A stretch of DNA of 24,652 nucleotides from assembly GCA_014239895.1 (NCBI GenBank), contig JAAZXZ010000096.1, forward strand, positions 1 to 24,652, read 5' to 3'. The notes beneath the pieces were generated by a model, which was given only the letters and a program-made list of their open reading frames with translations, made no database searches and was not told the DNA's origin. The DNA comes from Flavobacteriaceae bacterium. Its GTDB lineage: Bacteria; Bacteroidota; Bacteroidia; Flavobacteriales; Flavobacteriaceae. Of the stretch, positions 1 to 8,296 are shown in pieces (position 1 is the first letter of the stretch; each line of letters opens with the position of its first letter). The translations under genes were made by a program, and so were the position numbers.

Positions 1-35
1 CCAGCAAAATATGCAAATTTGAAGGTATTATTCAT
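1..35 (-). CDS. msrA: Probable start of peptide-methionine (S)-S-oxide reductase (partial)
   Basis: An ATG at 35 reading leftward opens a frame that stays open to the window edge and gives MNNTFKFAYFAG followed by a partial codon. The segment AYFAG lines up with the beginning of MsrA proteins, where the strand leading into the catalytic GCFW motif reads similarly. MsrA reduces methionine-S-sulfoxide in oxidised proteins using thioredoxin. Only eleven complete codons plus two bases are visible and the catalytic cysteine lies outside the window, so this is a tentative call from a short match. The frame would be divergent from the ABC ATPase gene at 117. Confidence 0.4.
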   Translation of the reverse strand, partial: MNNTFKFAYFA

Positions 36-116
36 AATTTAAATTATAGATTTATGTTGGTATTCAATTATGATTATTAAATTGGTACTTTATATTAATG
101 TAATATTAATAAATAT

Positions 117-776
117 ATGATTAAAGGGAGTAATATACATAAGTACTTTAATAATCTTCATGTTTTAAAAGGTGTGAATATTAATATTAAGCAAGGTGAA
201 TTTGTTTCCATTGTTGGTGATTCTGGTGCTGGAAAAACAACTTTACTGCAAATATTAGGAACTCTTGACTCACCTTCCGATAATCTAAAGTCTGAGCTGT
301 ATGTTAATGATGTTAATATTAGTAAATTAAATGAAAAAGCATTAGCTAATTTTAGAAATGAAACTATTGGTTTTATTTTTCAATTTCATCAGTTGCTTCC
401 TGAATTTACTGCATTTGAAAATATTTGTATTCCTGGCTATATTAAAAAAACTAATACTTTAGAATTAGAACAAAGAGCGATTAAGTTAATGGATTATCTA
501 AATTTAGGTAATAAAATTAATAATAAACCCAATGAGCTTTCCGGAGGAGAGAAACAAAGAGTTGCTGTTGCTAGATCTCTAATTAATAATCCTAAACTAA
601 TTTTAGCAGATGAACCTTCAGGAAATCTAGATAGTAAATCTGCAGATAGTTTATATAATCTTTTTTTTGATATCAGAGAAAAATTTAATCATACATTTAT
701 TATTGTAACTCATAACAATCAATTAGCAAAGAAATCAGATCGAACTCTTGAAATCATAGATGGAGTAATAAAATAA
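117..776 (+). CDS. lolD: ABC transporter ATP-binding protein, LolD type
   Basis: A 219-residue stand-alone ABC ATPase. The Walker A loop is at residues 34-41 (GDSGAGKT, Lys40), the Q-loop Gln at 89, the LSGGE signature at 141-145, Walker B ending in Asp165-Glu166, and the switch His at 199. Length and the sequence around Walker A (TTLLQILGTLD) fit the LolD/MacB branch, whose members power LolC/E-type membrane subunits that extract lipoproteins from the inner membrane for transfer to the outer membrane. No membrane partner is adjacent; in Bacteroidetes lolD is often separate from lolCE. The ATG at 117 begins directly at the usual N-terminus of the family. The upstream 80 bases are very AT-rich and I found no clear TAnnTTTG element in them. 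LolD rather than FtsE or MacB is likely but not proven by sequence alone. Confidence 0.85.
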   Translation: MIKGSNIHKYFNNLHVLKGVNINIKQGEFVSIVGDSGAGKTTLLQILGTLDSPSDNLKSELYVNDVNISKLNEKALANFRNETIGFIFQFHQLLPEFTAFENICIPGYIKKTNTLELEQRAIKLMDYLNLGNKINNKPNELSGGEKQRVAVARSLINNPKLILADEPSGNLDSKSADSLYNLFFDIREKFNHTFIIVTHNNQLAKKSDRTLEIIDGVIK

Positions 777-822
777 ACTTGAATAAAAAATTATTACATT
801 AGTATAAATACAAATTCATATT

Positions 823-2322
823 ATGAAGAAACATATATTATTTTTTTTAGTTCTATTTGCCTGTTCAGCATATGCTCAAAAAATATCAATACCAGCTGAC
901 ACGATAGTTGAATCCTTTCATGAAGCAACCATAAATAATAAGCAAATTCATTATAAAGCAGAAGTTGGAACCCAGCCTGTTTGGAATCAAAGTGGTGAAC
1001 CAATTGCAACTTTGTTTTATACTTATTATAAAAGAATTGCAAAAAAGAATGAAAAAATTAATAGACCTGAAAGACCAATAGTTATTTCCTTTAATGGAGG
1101 TCCTGGATCAGCGTCATTATGGATGCATATTGGTTATACTGGGCCTAGAGTATTAAAGATTGACGATGAAGGATTTCCAATACAACCGTATGGAATGAAA
1201 GACAATCCCCATTCCATATTAGATGTTGCTGATATTGTTTATGTATGTCCAGTAAATACAGGATATTCAAGAATGCTTCCAAACTCAAAAGGAGAACTGC
1301 CAGATAAAAAATTATTCTTTGGAATAAATGCAGACATTAAATATTTAGCTACTTGGATAAATACATTTATTACAAGAAAAAACAGATGGGAGTCTCCAAA
1401 GTATATTATTGGGGAAAGTTATGGAGGAACAAGAGTCATGGGGCTTGCTCACGAATTGCAAAATAGGCAATGGATGTACCTAAATGGGGTTATTATGGTA
1501 TCACCTGCAGACTATAAAGTGTATGACACAGGTGGAGCTGTTTCATCTGCAATAAACCTACCATACTATACAGCTACTGCTTGGTATCACAAAGTTTTAA
1601 AAAACCAATTACAAGAAAGAGATTTATTAGATATTCTGCCTGAATCTGAAGATTTTACTATAAATGAACTGTTACCTGCTATAGCAAAAGGCGGATTTAT
1701 TACTGATGAAGAGAAAGATAGAATTGCAAACAAAATGTCTTATTATTCAGGAATAAGCACTAAAGATATAATTAGGCATAATTTAGATATTCCTACAAGT
1801 TTTTTCTGGAAAGAGCTAGTTAGAGACGAATCTGGACATACCGTAGGAAGATTAGATTCAAGGTATTTAGGTTTAGATAAGATGGAAGCTGGATCAAGTC
1901 CTGATACGAATGCTGAATCAGATGCTTGGGATCATTCTTTCACTCCTGCTATTAACTATTATTTAAGAAATGAACTAAACTTTAATACAGATATTAAATA
2001 TAATGTATTTGGGCCTGTGCATCCTTGGGACAGAGAAAATGACAATACTAGAGATAACTTGAGACAGGCAATGGCACAAAATCCATACTTAAAAGTCTTA
2101 ATTCAGTCAGGGTATTATGATGGTGCAACTACATATTTCCAAGCTAAATATACAATGTGGCAAGTTGATCCAAGTGGAAAGATGAAAGATCGATTTACTT
2201 TTAAAGGATACAGAAGTGGGCATATGATGTACCTAAGGTCTGAAGATTTAAAATCCTCTAACCAAGATTTAAAGAATTTCATTAAGAACTCACTAACTGA
2301 AGGTAAAGCTGCTAAACACTAG
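823..2322 (+). CDS. Secreted serine carboxypeptidase, peptidase family S10
   Basis: A 499-residue exported peptidase. Residues 1-18 form a Sec signal peptide (KK, a hydrophobic core, then AYA before Gln19). Family S10 landmarks are all present: the oxyanion-hole motif NGGPGSAS at 91-98, the nucleophile Ser199 in GESYGG, Asp433 in SGYYDGAT and His467 in SGHMMY. Such enzymes remove C-terminal residues from peptides and, unusually for serine peptidases, work at acidic pH in characterised members. The mature enzyme should act in the periplasm or outside the cell, in peptide scavenging. It begins 46 bases after lolD and ends 3 bases before the next gene, so all three rightward genes may share a transcript. 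No catalytic residue is missing. Confidence 0.9.
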   Translation: MKKHILFFLVLFACSAYAQKISIPADTIVESFHEATINNKQIHYKAEVGTQPVWNQSGEPIATLFYTYYKRIAKKNEKINRPERPIVISFNGGPGSASLWMHIGYTGPRVLKIDDEGFPIQPYGMKDNPHSILDVADIVYVCPVNTGYSRMLPNSKGELPDKKLFFGINADIKYLATWINTFITRKNRWESPKYIIGESYGGTRVMGLAHELQNRQWMYLNGVIMVSPADYKVYDTGGAVSSAINLPYYTATAWYHKVLKNQLQERDLLDILPESEDFTINELLPAIAKGGFITDEEKDRIANKMSYYSGISTKDIIRHNLDIPTSFFWKELVRDESGHTVGRLDSRYLGLDKMEAGSSPDTNAESDAWDHSFTPAINYYLRNELNFNTDIKYNVFGPVHPWDRENDNTRDNLRQAMAQNPYLKVLIQSGYYDGATTYFQAKYTMWQVDPSGKMKDRFTFKGYRSGHMMYLRSEDLKSSNQDLKNFIKNSLTEGKAAKH

Positions 2323-2325
2323 TAG

Positions 2326-3552
2326 ATGAAAAAAATTATTTTAGTTTCTCTTCTTTTTATTTTTACTAATAGCTGTAATGATATAAGCTATATTAAGTTT
2401 ATTAAAACTAATTTTTCTGAGGAGTCATCTGAACCAAATTTACACACATCTGATTCTGGAGAAATATACTTAAGCTATATATCTTCAAATTTAAATAGCA
2501 ATGAAAGCAAGCTTTTTTATAGTTTGTTTGATTTTTCTAATGATTCATGGGGAGAATCTAATCTTATTGTAAAATCATCAAAAATGTTTGTTAACTGGGC
2601 TGATTTTCCAAAAATTACTGCGAATGAATTAAATGGAATCAGTGCACATTATTTAGAAATGAGCAGTGAAGAGAAATACTCGTATGACATTAAAGTTGTT
2701 AATTCTAAAAATAAGGGAAATACCTGGAGTATTCCATTAAAACTTCATAGCGATAATACTAAAACTGAACATGGATTTGTTTCAACAATTACCCATAATA
2801 ATCATTTTCTATCTACATACTTAGATGGCAGACAAAATGAATTATCAAAAAATGATAAATCTATAAAACCGCAAATGACTCTTAGGGGGACAAGCTATAA
2901 TATTGATGGAGAGATATTAGAAGACCAATTAATTGACAATAGAGTTTGTGACTGCTGTCAAACTGACTTAGCAATTACAAAAAATGGGAGGTCTATTGTT
3001 GTATACAGGGATAGATCTAGAAATGAAGTAAGAGATATTTATTACTCATATAAAGACAAAAATACTTGGAGCAATCCAATTAGTATTTTTAATGATAACT
3101 GGGTGATATCTGGATGCCCTGTTAATGGCCCCGCAATTTCAACATTTAACAATACTTCTGCTGTTGTTTGGTACACCTTCTCTAATAATAATAATCAATT
3201 AAAAATTGCCTTTTCTAATGATATCTCTAGTGGATTTGATACACCTATAATAGTTAATGCTAATGACCCAATTGGAAGAGTTGATATTGAACTGTTAGAT
3301 CAAAATACAGCTCTTATAAGTTATATGGATATTATAGATGGAAGTGCTTATATAAAGCTTCAAATGATTACTAGTGATAGAAATCAGAATAAATTATTGA
3401 TAATTGATGAATCTTCTGAGAATAGATCTTCTGGTTTTCCTGTAATCACATTGGATAAAGAAAAAAATAAAACAATTATCGCTTGGACCGAAAAAAAAGA
3501 AAAATTTAAAATAAAAACTGCACTAGTGGATAATTTATTTTTTTATAAATAA
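2326..3552 (+). CDS. Lipoprotein with sialidase-like (BNR) propeller repeats, function unknown
   Basis: A 408-residue protein with a lipoprotein signal peptide: MKKII, a hydrophobic core, and Cys17 in TNSC as the likely lipidated residue, although the -3 position is Thr rather than the usual Leu. The mature part shows repeated short strands with Asp-box-like turns (for example NKGNTWSIP near 129-137 and KDKNTWSNP near 243-251), as in BNR or sialidase-type beta-propellers. Apart from Cys17, the cysteines I see are Cys208, Cys210 and Cys211 in a CDCC cluster and Cys264 in SGCPVNGP. These could form a metal site or disulfides. I see no convincing sialidase active site, so a glycosidase name is not justified. 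It starts 3 bases after the S10 peptidase gene and is probably co-transcribed with it. The stop codon sits inside a 14-base palindrome. Confidence 0.7.
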   Translation: MKKIILVSLLFIFTNSCNDISYIKFIKTNFSEESSEPNLHTSDSGEIYLSYISSNLNSNESKLFYSLFDFSNDSWGESNLIVKSSKMFVNWADFPKITANELNGISAHYLEMSSEEKYSYDIKVVNSKNKGNTWSIPLKLHSDNTKTEHGFVSTITHNNHFLSTYLDGRQNELSKNDKSIKPQMTLRGTSYNIDGEILEDQLIDNRVCDCCQTDLAITKNGRSIVVYRDRSRNEVRDIYYSYKDKNTWSNPISIFNDNWVISGCPVNGPAISTFNNTSAVVWYTFSNNNNQLKIAFSNDISSGFDTPIIVNANDPIGRVDIELLDQNTALISYMDIIDGSAYIKLQMITSDRNQNKLLIIDESSENRSSGFPVITLDKEKNKTIIAWTEKKEKFKIKTALVDNLFFYK

Positions 3553-3563
3553 TAGATCTATTA
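3550..3563. repeat. 14-base perfect palindrome at the lipoprotein stop codon
   Basis: TAATAGATCTATTA reads the same on both strands and includes the TAA stop of the preceding gene. It has no loop, so it is a poor terminator; it could be a protein-binding site or chance in AT-rich DNA. It lies about 18 bases upstream of the -7 element proposed for the next gene. Confidence 0.4.
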
Positions 3564-3580
3564 AATAGAAATGGTTTTCT

Positions 3581-3588
3581 TATTTTTG
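3581..3588 (+). promoter_or_regulatory. Putative -7 promoter element for the dihydroorotase-like gene
   Basis: TATTTTTG matches the Bacteroidetes -7 consensus TAnnTTTG and would place the transcript start about 30 bases before the ATG at 3625. No TTG is seen at the expected -33 distance, so the match is partial. Confidence 0.35.
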
Positions 3589-3624
3589 TCAAAATTTATT
3601 TCATTTAATTATATAACATTATAA

Positions 3625-4881
3625 ATGAATTCACTTATCAAATCCGCTACTATAATTGATAAAAAAAGTGAATTTCATAATTCTAAAGTTGATATACTAA
3701 TCGAAAACAATATTATAACTAATATTGATAAAAAATTATCCAATCCAAAAAACTATCCAGAGATAACATTAAACAATTTGCATGTATCAAAGGGTTGGTT
3801 TGATTATAGTGTTTGCTTTGGCGAACCTGGATATGAAGAAAGAGGGACAATTTTAAATGGAATTAAGGTAGCTGCAAAATCTGGTTTTACAACCGTTGGA
3901 TTACAGCCAAACACCTGCCCTATTATTGAAAAAAATACGGAAATAGAGTACTTAAACTCTTTAACTAAGAACTCAGTTGTAAATGTATTTCCAATTGGAG
4001 CTTTGACTAAAAATTCTGCAGGAAATGAATTAACTGAAATTCTTGATATGAAAAATTCTGGAGCAATTGCTTTTAACGACTATAAAAGATCTGTCTCTAA
4101 TCCAAATGTTCTTAAATTAGCATTAGAATATACGTCAACATCTAAGACTCCTATTTTCTCTTTTCCTCAAAATGATGAAATTGCACAAAATGGAGTAATG
4201 AATGAAGGATTAATTAGTACATCACTAGGGTTAGATGGTATGCCATCAATGGCTGAGGAAATTAATGTTGCTAGAGATTTGTCAATCTTAGAATATACTG
4301 AAGGATATCTACATATACCTACAATCTCATCCGCTAAGTCAGTTGAATTAATTAGAAAAGCTAAAGCCAGAAAATTAAATATATCATGTAGTGTAGCAAT
4401 ACATAATTTGTTCTTTTTAGACGAAAAAATCCAAAATTTTGACACTAATTTTAAAGTTAAGCCGCCTCTTAGAACATCAGATGATGTTAATGCATTAATT
4501 GCTGGTTTAAAAGATGGGACAATAGATATGATTACCTCTGATCACAACCCATTAAATATTGAACTTAAAAATCTTGAATTTGATAATGCAGATTATGGAA
4601 CTATTGGTTTAGAATCAGCTTTTGGGGCATTAAATATGTTATTTCCAATAAAAACTACGATAAACCTTCTTACCAGAGGAAAAAAGATATTCGGTATAGA
4701 TGATGATGATTCTATTAAAATCGGAGAAACCGCAAATTTAACTCTTTTCAATCCTCTTTCAGAATATATCTTTAGTGAAGAAAACATCTTATCAAAATCA
4801 AAAAATTCAATCTTTATAGGCTCTAAACTAAAAGGAAAAGTATTTGGGGTTATAAATAATGGTTTTATAGAATTAAGTTGA
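3625..4881 (+). CDS. pyrC: Dihydroorotase-like amidohydrolase, metal site degenerate
   Basis: A 418-residue protein of the dihydroorotase/allantoinase branch of the amidohydrolase superfamily. Dihydroorotase closes carbamoyl-aspartate to dihydroorotate in pyrimidine synthesis. The overall family pattern is clear: the GFTTVGLQPNT block near 87-97, PPLRT near 280-284 and SDHNP at 305-309. Key ligands are altered. The canonical DxHxHxREPG motif reads DYSVCFGEPG (60-69), so both first-strand histidines are gone. The usual HxxH of the fifth strand reads HIPT (230-233). The histidine expected near residues 178-184 is absent from SFPQND. Asp306 and His260 remain. This resembles the PyrC-like class that is often annotated dihydroorotase in Flavobacteriia and may be non-catalytic or structural, like the inactive dihydroorotase subunits that assemble with aspartate transcarbamoylase in other bacteria. 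It overlaps the next gene by one base, implying translational coupling. Confidence 0.75.
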   Translation: MNSLIKSATIIDKKSEFHNSKVDILIENNIITNIDKKLSNPKNYPEITLNNLHVSKGWFDYSVCFGEPGYEERGTILNGIKVAAKSGFTTVGLQPNTCPIIEKNTEIEYLNSLTKNSVVNVFPIGALTKNSAGNELTEILDMKNSGAIAFNDYKRSVSNPNVLKLALEYTSTSKTPIFSFPQNDEIAQNGVMNEGLISTSLGLDGMPSMAEEINVARDLSILEYTEGYLHIPTISSAKSVELIRKAKARKLNISCSVAIHNLFFLDEKIQNFDTNFKVKPPLRTSDDVNALIAGLKDGTIDMITSDHNPLNIELKNLEFDNADYGTIGLESAFGALNMLFPIKTTINLLTRGKKIFGIDDDDSIKIGETANLTLFNPLSEYIFSEENILSKSKNSIFIGSKLKGKVFGVINNGFIELS

Positions 4882-5543
4882 TGAGTGATAAATTTCATTT
4901 TGAGTTTAATTTTAGAGATTCAAATAATAGTGATGAATTATCTCCTTTAGTTATAATGCTTCATGGTTATGGCAGTAACGAGGATGACTTATTTTCTTTT
5001 GCAAATCATATACCTGGAAATTATAAAATAATTTCACTAAGAGCTCCTTATTCTCTTCCCTTTGGGGGCTATTCGTGGTATGATATTAATTCTGATGATC
5101 TTGAAGCCATGAAAATAAAAATAGGTGTAGAACAAGCAAAATCCTCTATTTCTAAAATAAAAGATTTTGTAAAAAATCAATTATCACAAAAATATTCATT
5201 TGATATAGAAAAAATCTGTTTAATAGGTTTTAGTCAAGGAACCGCACTAAGCTATGCTTTGTCATTAAATAACCCCGATTTATTTAAAAATGTTATAGCA
5301 TTAAGTGGCATGATAAGCATGCAATTAATTGATGCAAATGAGAAGGATTATTCAAATCTTAATTACTTCTGTTCACATGGATTACAGGATCAAGTAATTC
5401 CGGTTAATTATTCTAGAGAATCTATTGAGTGGCTAAAATCAAAGAATATTACTCATATCTACAAAGAATATGACATGGCTCACAGTGTAAGTCAAGAAAA
5501 CTTCTTTGATTTTTTAGAATGGATGAAATTTAATGTTAAATAG
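4881..5543 (+). CDS. Alpha/beta-hydrolase, carboxylesterase/phospholipase family
   Basis: A 220-residue cytosolic serine hydrolase of the YpfH/carboxylesterase 2 group, which cleaves short-chain esters or acyl-thioesters and lysophospholipids. Visible landmarks are HGYGSNEDD at 29-37 (oxyanion region), the nucleophile Ser118 in GFSQG, Asp170 in HGLQDQ and His201 in MAHSV; length is normal. I chose the ATG at 4881 because its A is also the last base of the preceding TGA, a typical coupled start; the TTG just upstream at 4878 is less likely. No signal peptide is present. Its 3' end overlaps the convergent metallo-hydrolase gene by 8 bases. The true substrate cannot be read from sequence. Confidence 0.85.
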   Translation: MSDKFHFEFNFRDSNNSDELSPLVIMLHGYGSNEDDLFSFANHIPGNYKIISLRAPYSLPFGGYSWYDINSDDLEAMKIKIGVEQAKSSISKIKDFVKNQLSQKYSFDIEKICLIGFSQGTALSYALSLNNPDLFKNVIALSGMISMQLIDANEKDYSNLNYFCSHGLQDQVIPVNYSRESIEWLKSKNITHIYKEYDMAHSVSQENFFDFLEWMKFNVK

Positions 5544-6294
5544 TGATTTCTAAACCATCATAGGCTAAAAATACATTCTTAGGCAAAATCTTCTGAACTT
5601 CATCATGAAACCCAAGCATGTGACTAATGTGAGTTAAATATGCTTTTTTAGGTTTAATTACTTTAATAAATTCTAATGCTTGATCTAAATTAAAATGAGA
5701 ATAGTGTTCTTCTATTCTCAATGCATTAATCACTAAAACATCAAGATCATCTAATTTCTTAATTTCCTTTTTTTCAATAGTTTTAACATCTGTTAAATAT
5801 GCAAAATTTTCAAATCTATAACCATAAACTTGTAAATCTTTATGGAATGCATTTATAGGGGTAATTTTCTTATCATTAATATTAAAATTAGAGGAAATTA
5901 CATTTTCAATCACTTTAGGTGAGCCAGGATAACTGTAATTCTCATCAAAAATATAGTAAAATCTCTTTTTGAGTTCATTTAAGACTCTTTTATGTGCATA
6001 TATTGGTATTTTTCCTTGGTTGAAGAAAAACGGCCTTATATCATCTAATCCTGCAACATGATCACTATGTTCATGAGTATAAATAATTGCATCTATCCTA
6101 CTACAATTTGAATTTAACATTTGTGTTCTAAAATCTGGGCCACAATCAATAACATAATTATTTTTATCCCAATTTATTAACACTGATGATCTTAACCGTC
6201 TATCCTTTGGATTTTCACTTTTACATACAGGATGATCACTTCCAATTATAGGGATTCCTTGTGAAGTTCCAGTCCCTAAAAATGTAATTTTCAT
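5536..6294 (-). CDS. MBL-fold metallo-hydrolase, PhnP-like
   Basis: A 252-residue metallo-beta-lactamase-fold hydrolase. The metal-binding motif THEHSDH lies at 73-79 (His74, His76, Asp78, His79), preceded by the VIDCGPDFRTQ block at 48-57 and followed by C-terminal THISHMLGFHDE, which supplies further histidines. The N-terminus MKITFLGTGTSQGIPIIG, the C-x-SENPKDRRLRSS segment and DDIRPFF match the PhnP/cyclic phosphodiesterase-like branch. PhnP itself cleaves a cyclic phosphate in phosphonate breakdown, but no phn genes are present here, so the role is probably a different phosphodiester or cyclic nucleotide substrate. A -7 element lies 18 bases upstream of the ATG. It converges on the esterase gene with an 8-base overlap of the 3' ends. 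Confidence 0.85.
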   Translation of the reverse strand: MKITFLGTGTSQGIPIIGSDHPVCKSENPKDRRLRSSVLINWDKNNYVIDCGPDFRTQMLNSNCSRIDAIIYTHEHSDHVAGLDDIRPFFFNQGKIPIYAHKRVLNELKKRFYYIFDENYSYPGSPKVIENVISSNFNINDKKITPINAFHKDLQVYGYRFENFAYLTDVKTIEKKEIKKLDDLDVLVINALRIEEHYSHFNLDQALEFIKVIKPKKAYLTHISHMLGFHDEVQKILPKNVFLAYDGLEITI

Positions 6295-6311
6295 TATAAA
6301 TGAATTATAAT

Positions 6312-6319
6312 CAAAAATA
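6312..6319 (-). promoter_or_regulatory. Putative -7 promoter element for the MBL-fold hydrolase
   Basis: On the minus strand this reads TATTTTTG, a TAnnTTTG match, giving a predicted leader of roughly 12 bases. No -33 TTG is visible at 17-23 bases. Confidence 0.35.
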
Positions 6320-6354
6320 AGCTATTTTTTTTCTTTTAAACGATAGTAATTTAA

Positions 6355-6362
6355 TAACTTTG
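6355..6362 (+). promoter_or_regulatory. Putative -7 promoter element for the conserved protein at 6384
   Basis: TAACTTTG matches TAnnTTTG. A transcript from here would begin around 6368, after the TTG at 6360, which supports the ATG at 6384 as the real start codon of the following gene. Confidence 0.4.
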
Positions 6363-6383
6363 CTTAGGCAAAAACAACATTTA

Positions 6384-7817
6384 ATGGATGATATAGTTCA
6401 TAATGGTGATTCAAAGCTTGATTCAATCCCTACAATCAAGCAAAAAGCATTAAAAATTAATCTTAACGAAAACATCTATGGCACCTTTGCTGAAATTGGT
6501 GCTGGTCAAGAAACTGTCAGACAATTCTTTAGGGTTGGCGGAGCATCTGGTACAATTGCAAAATCTTTATCTGCCTATGATAAAGATTTTAGTGATGCTA
6601 TCTATGGAATTGAAGATGATAGCAGGTTTGTTACTCAAAATCGTCTTAAAAAAATGCTTGTTCAAGAAACTGATTTAATAGAAGAAAGAATAGGCAGAAA
6701 AGATCCTGATAAAATGTTTTTTTGCTATGCAAATACTGTTGCCACTATAGACTTTGCCAGAAAGTTTAAAGGTCACGGATGGGTAGGCATGAGATTTCAA
6801 ATTGACCCAAATCAAGACTATAACGAAATTATTTTACATCTAAGGTTTAAAGAAAATATTGCACGTCAACAACAAGAAACTTTAGGGATTTTAGGAACTA
6901 ATTTAATTTATAGTGCATTCTACAAATATCATACTCCAAAAAAAATCATCAAATACCTGTACGATAATCTAGAAAAAGATCAATTAGAAATAGATACTAT
7001 AAATTTTTCTGGTCCTATTTTTAAGAATGTAGATAATAGACTTATGAGCCTTGAATTAGTTAAAAATGGTCTAACTGAAGCTGTAATGTTTGGCTCTGAT
7101 GGAAATAATCTGCTTCCAGCAGCTATACTTTACAAAAAGAACATTTTAGCCTTAAGAGGTAGATTTAGACCTGTAACTAAGGTTAATGAAGACATGTATT
7201 TGCAATCCTTAAAATTATTTAAGAAAGAAAATAAAGTAGAAAAAGAGAATACAATAGTCATATTTGAAATTACACTTGCAGATTTAGAAAATAAAGGAGA
7301 GATTGATGAAAAAGATTTTATGGATAGAGCTAAACTCTTAGGTTCTTTGGGTGAGACTGTCTTAATTTCAAATTATAAAGAATATTATAGGCTAGTAGAA
7401 TATTTTTCAATGTATACTAATAAAAAAATTGGCCTTTGTATGGGTGTTAATAATCTGATTGAAGTTTTTGATCCAAAATATTATATAAAACTTAGTGGAG
7501 GTATTTTAGAAGCGTTCGGAAAGCTATTTTTTAAAAAACTCAAGGTATACCTATACCCTGTACTTTCTGAAGATGGAGAAATAATTACAAGCGAAAACCT
7601 TAAGGTTCATCCTAGAATAAAAGAGCTTTATAAGTTCTCTAAATTTAATGGAAGAGTTGTTGATGTAAAGGAATATAACCCTGAATCCTTAAAAATATAT
7701 TCAGATGAAGTAATAGAAGATATTAAATCCAACAGTAATGGATGGGAAAAATTGCTTCCCAAATCTGTAGCATCAATGATTAAAAAACAAAAACTATTTG
7801 GATATAAGGGTAATTAA
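6384..7817 (+). CDS. Conserved cytosolic protein of unknown function
   Basis: A 477-residue protein that I recognise as a conserved Bacteroidetes family without an established function. It has no signal peptide and no obvious membrane segment. Relatives are, as I recall, sometimes labelled TonB-dependent receptor, which nothing here supports: there is no plug, TonB box or barrel. The N-terminal third holds a block rich in invariant-looking residues (NENIYGTFAEIGAGQETVR, then GIEDDSRFVTQNRL, then YANTVATIDFARKFKGHGW). The middle contains MSLELVKNGLTEAVMFGSDG and RGRFRPVTKVN; the C-terminal part contains LSGGILEAFGKLF and KVHPRIKELYKF. The alternating pattern suggests an alpha/beta enzyme, possibly nucleotide-related. 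The ATG at 6384 is preferred over TTG at 6360 because the promoter element overlaps the latter. It converges with bcp, overlapping by 4 bases. Confidence 0.75.
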   Translation: MDDIVHNGDSKLDSIPTIKQKALKINLNENIYGTFAEIGAGQETVRQFFRVGGASGTIAKSLSAYDKDFSDAIYGIEDDSRFVTQNRLKKMLVQETDLIEERIGRKDPDKMFFCYANTVATIDFARKFKGHGWVGMRFQIDPNQDYNEIILHLRFKENIARQQQETLGILGTNLIYSAFYKYHTPKKIIKYLYDNLEKDQLEIDTINFSGPIFKNVDNRLMSLELVKNGLTEAVMFGSDGNNLLPAAILYKKNILALRGRFRPVTKVNEDMYLQSLKLFKKENKVEKENTIVIFEITLADLENKGEIDEKDFMDRAKLLGSLGETVLISNYKEYYRLVEYFSMYTNKKIGLCMGVNNLIEVFDPKYYIKLSGGILEAFGKLFFKKLKVYLYPVLSEDGEIITSENLKVHPRIKELYKFSKFNGRVVDVKEYNPESLKIYSDEVIEDIKSNSNGWEKLLPKSVASMIKKQKLFGYKGN

Positions 7818-8266
7818 TCTAAAATCTGACTAGTATGATGTTTAGTTTTTACTTTATCTATAATATTAGTAATAACTCCTTTTTCATCAATAATAAAAGT
7901 AGTTCTTAATATTCCCATGTACTCCCTACCCATAAACTTTTTTAAGCTCCATACTCCATAAGAATTAATTATCTTCTTTTCAACATCACAGAGTAATTTG
8001 TAGGGAAAATTGAATTTTTTTTTGAAATTACTTTGTTTATTTTTATCATCTGCACTAACCCCTAGCACATCATAACCAGATGAAATAAATTTTTGATAAT
8101 TATCACTGAGATTACAGGCTTGAGCAGTACATCCTGGTGTATTTGCTTTTGGATAGAAAAAAATAACCAATTTTTTTCCTTTGTAATCTGTTAGTTTAAT
8201 TATATCTCCATTATTGTCTGCACATTCAAAATCTGGTGCATTATCCCCAATTTTTAATAATTTCAT
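7814..8266 (-). CDS. bcp: Thioredoxin-dependent thiol peroxidase, Bcp/PrxQ family
   Basis: A 150-residue peroxiredoxin that reduces hydrogen peroxide and organic hydroperoxides with electrons from thioredoxin. The peroxidatic Cys46 sits in NTPGCTAQAC and the resolving Cys51 five residues later, the arrangement of the Bcp/PrxQ class. The segment RTTFIID near 121-127, with the conserved active-site Arg, and GVWSLKK (104-110) are also typical. I place the start at 8266 (MKLLKIGDNAPDF), which matches the family N-terminus; the open frame extends 33 codons upstream but that stretch is hydrophobic and overlaps the divergent nth gene. A TAnnTTTG element lies about 31 bases upstream. The 3' end overlaps the preceding convergent gene by 4 bases. 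Confidence 0.92.
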   Translation of the reverse strand: MKLLKIGDNAPDFECADNNGDIIKLTDYKGKKLVIFFYPKANTPGCTAQACNLSDNYQKFISSGYDVLGVSADDKNKQSNFKKKFNFPYKLLCDVEKKIINSYGVWSLKKFMGREYMGILRTTFIIDEKGVITNIIDKVKTKHHTSQILD

Positions 8267-8296
8267 ATTTATTATATTTATAATTCTTATATCTGA

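Noticed and set aside
2326..3552. Sialidase assignment for the lipoprotein
   Set aside because: Asp-box-like turns are present but I see no arginine triad or nucleophile pattern; BNR repeats alone do not define the enzyme.
6360..6383. TTG start giving eight extra residues to the conserved protein at 6384
   Set aside because: The TTG overlaps a TAnnTTTG promoter element, so it would not be transcribed from that promoter; the ATG at 6384 also begins at a sensible point.
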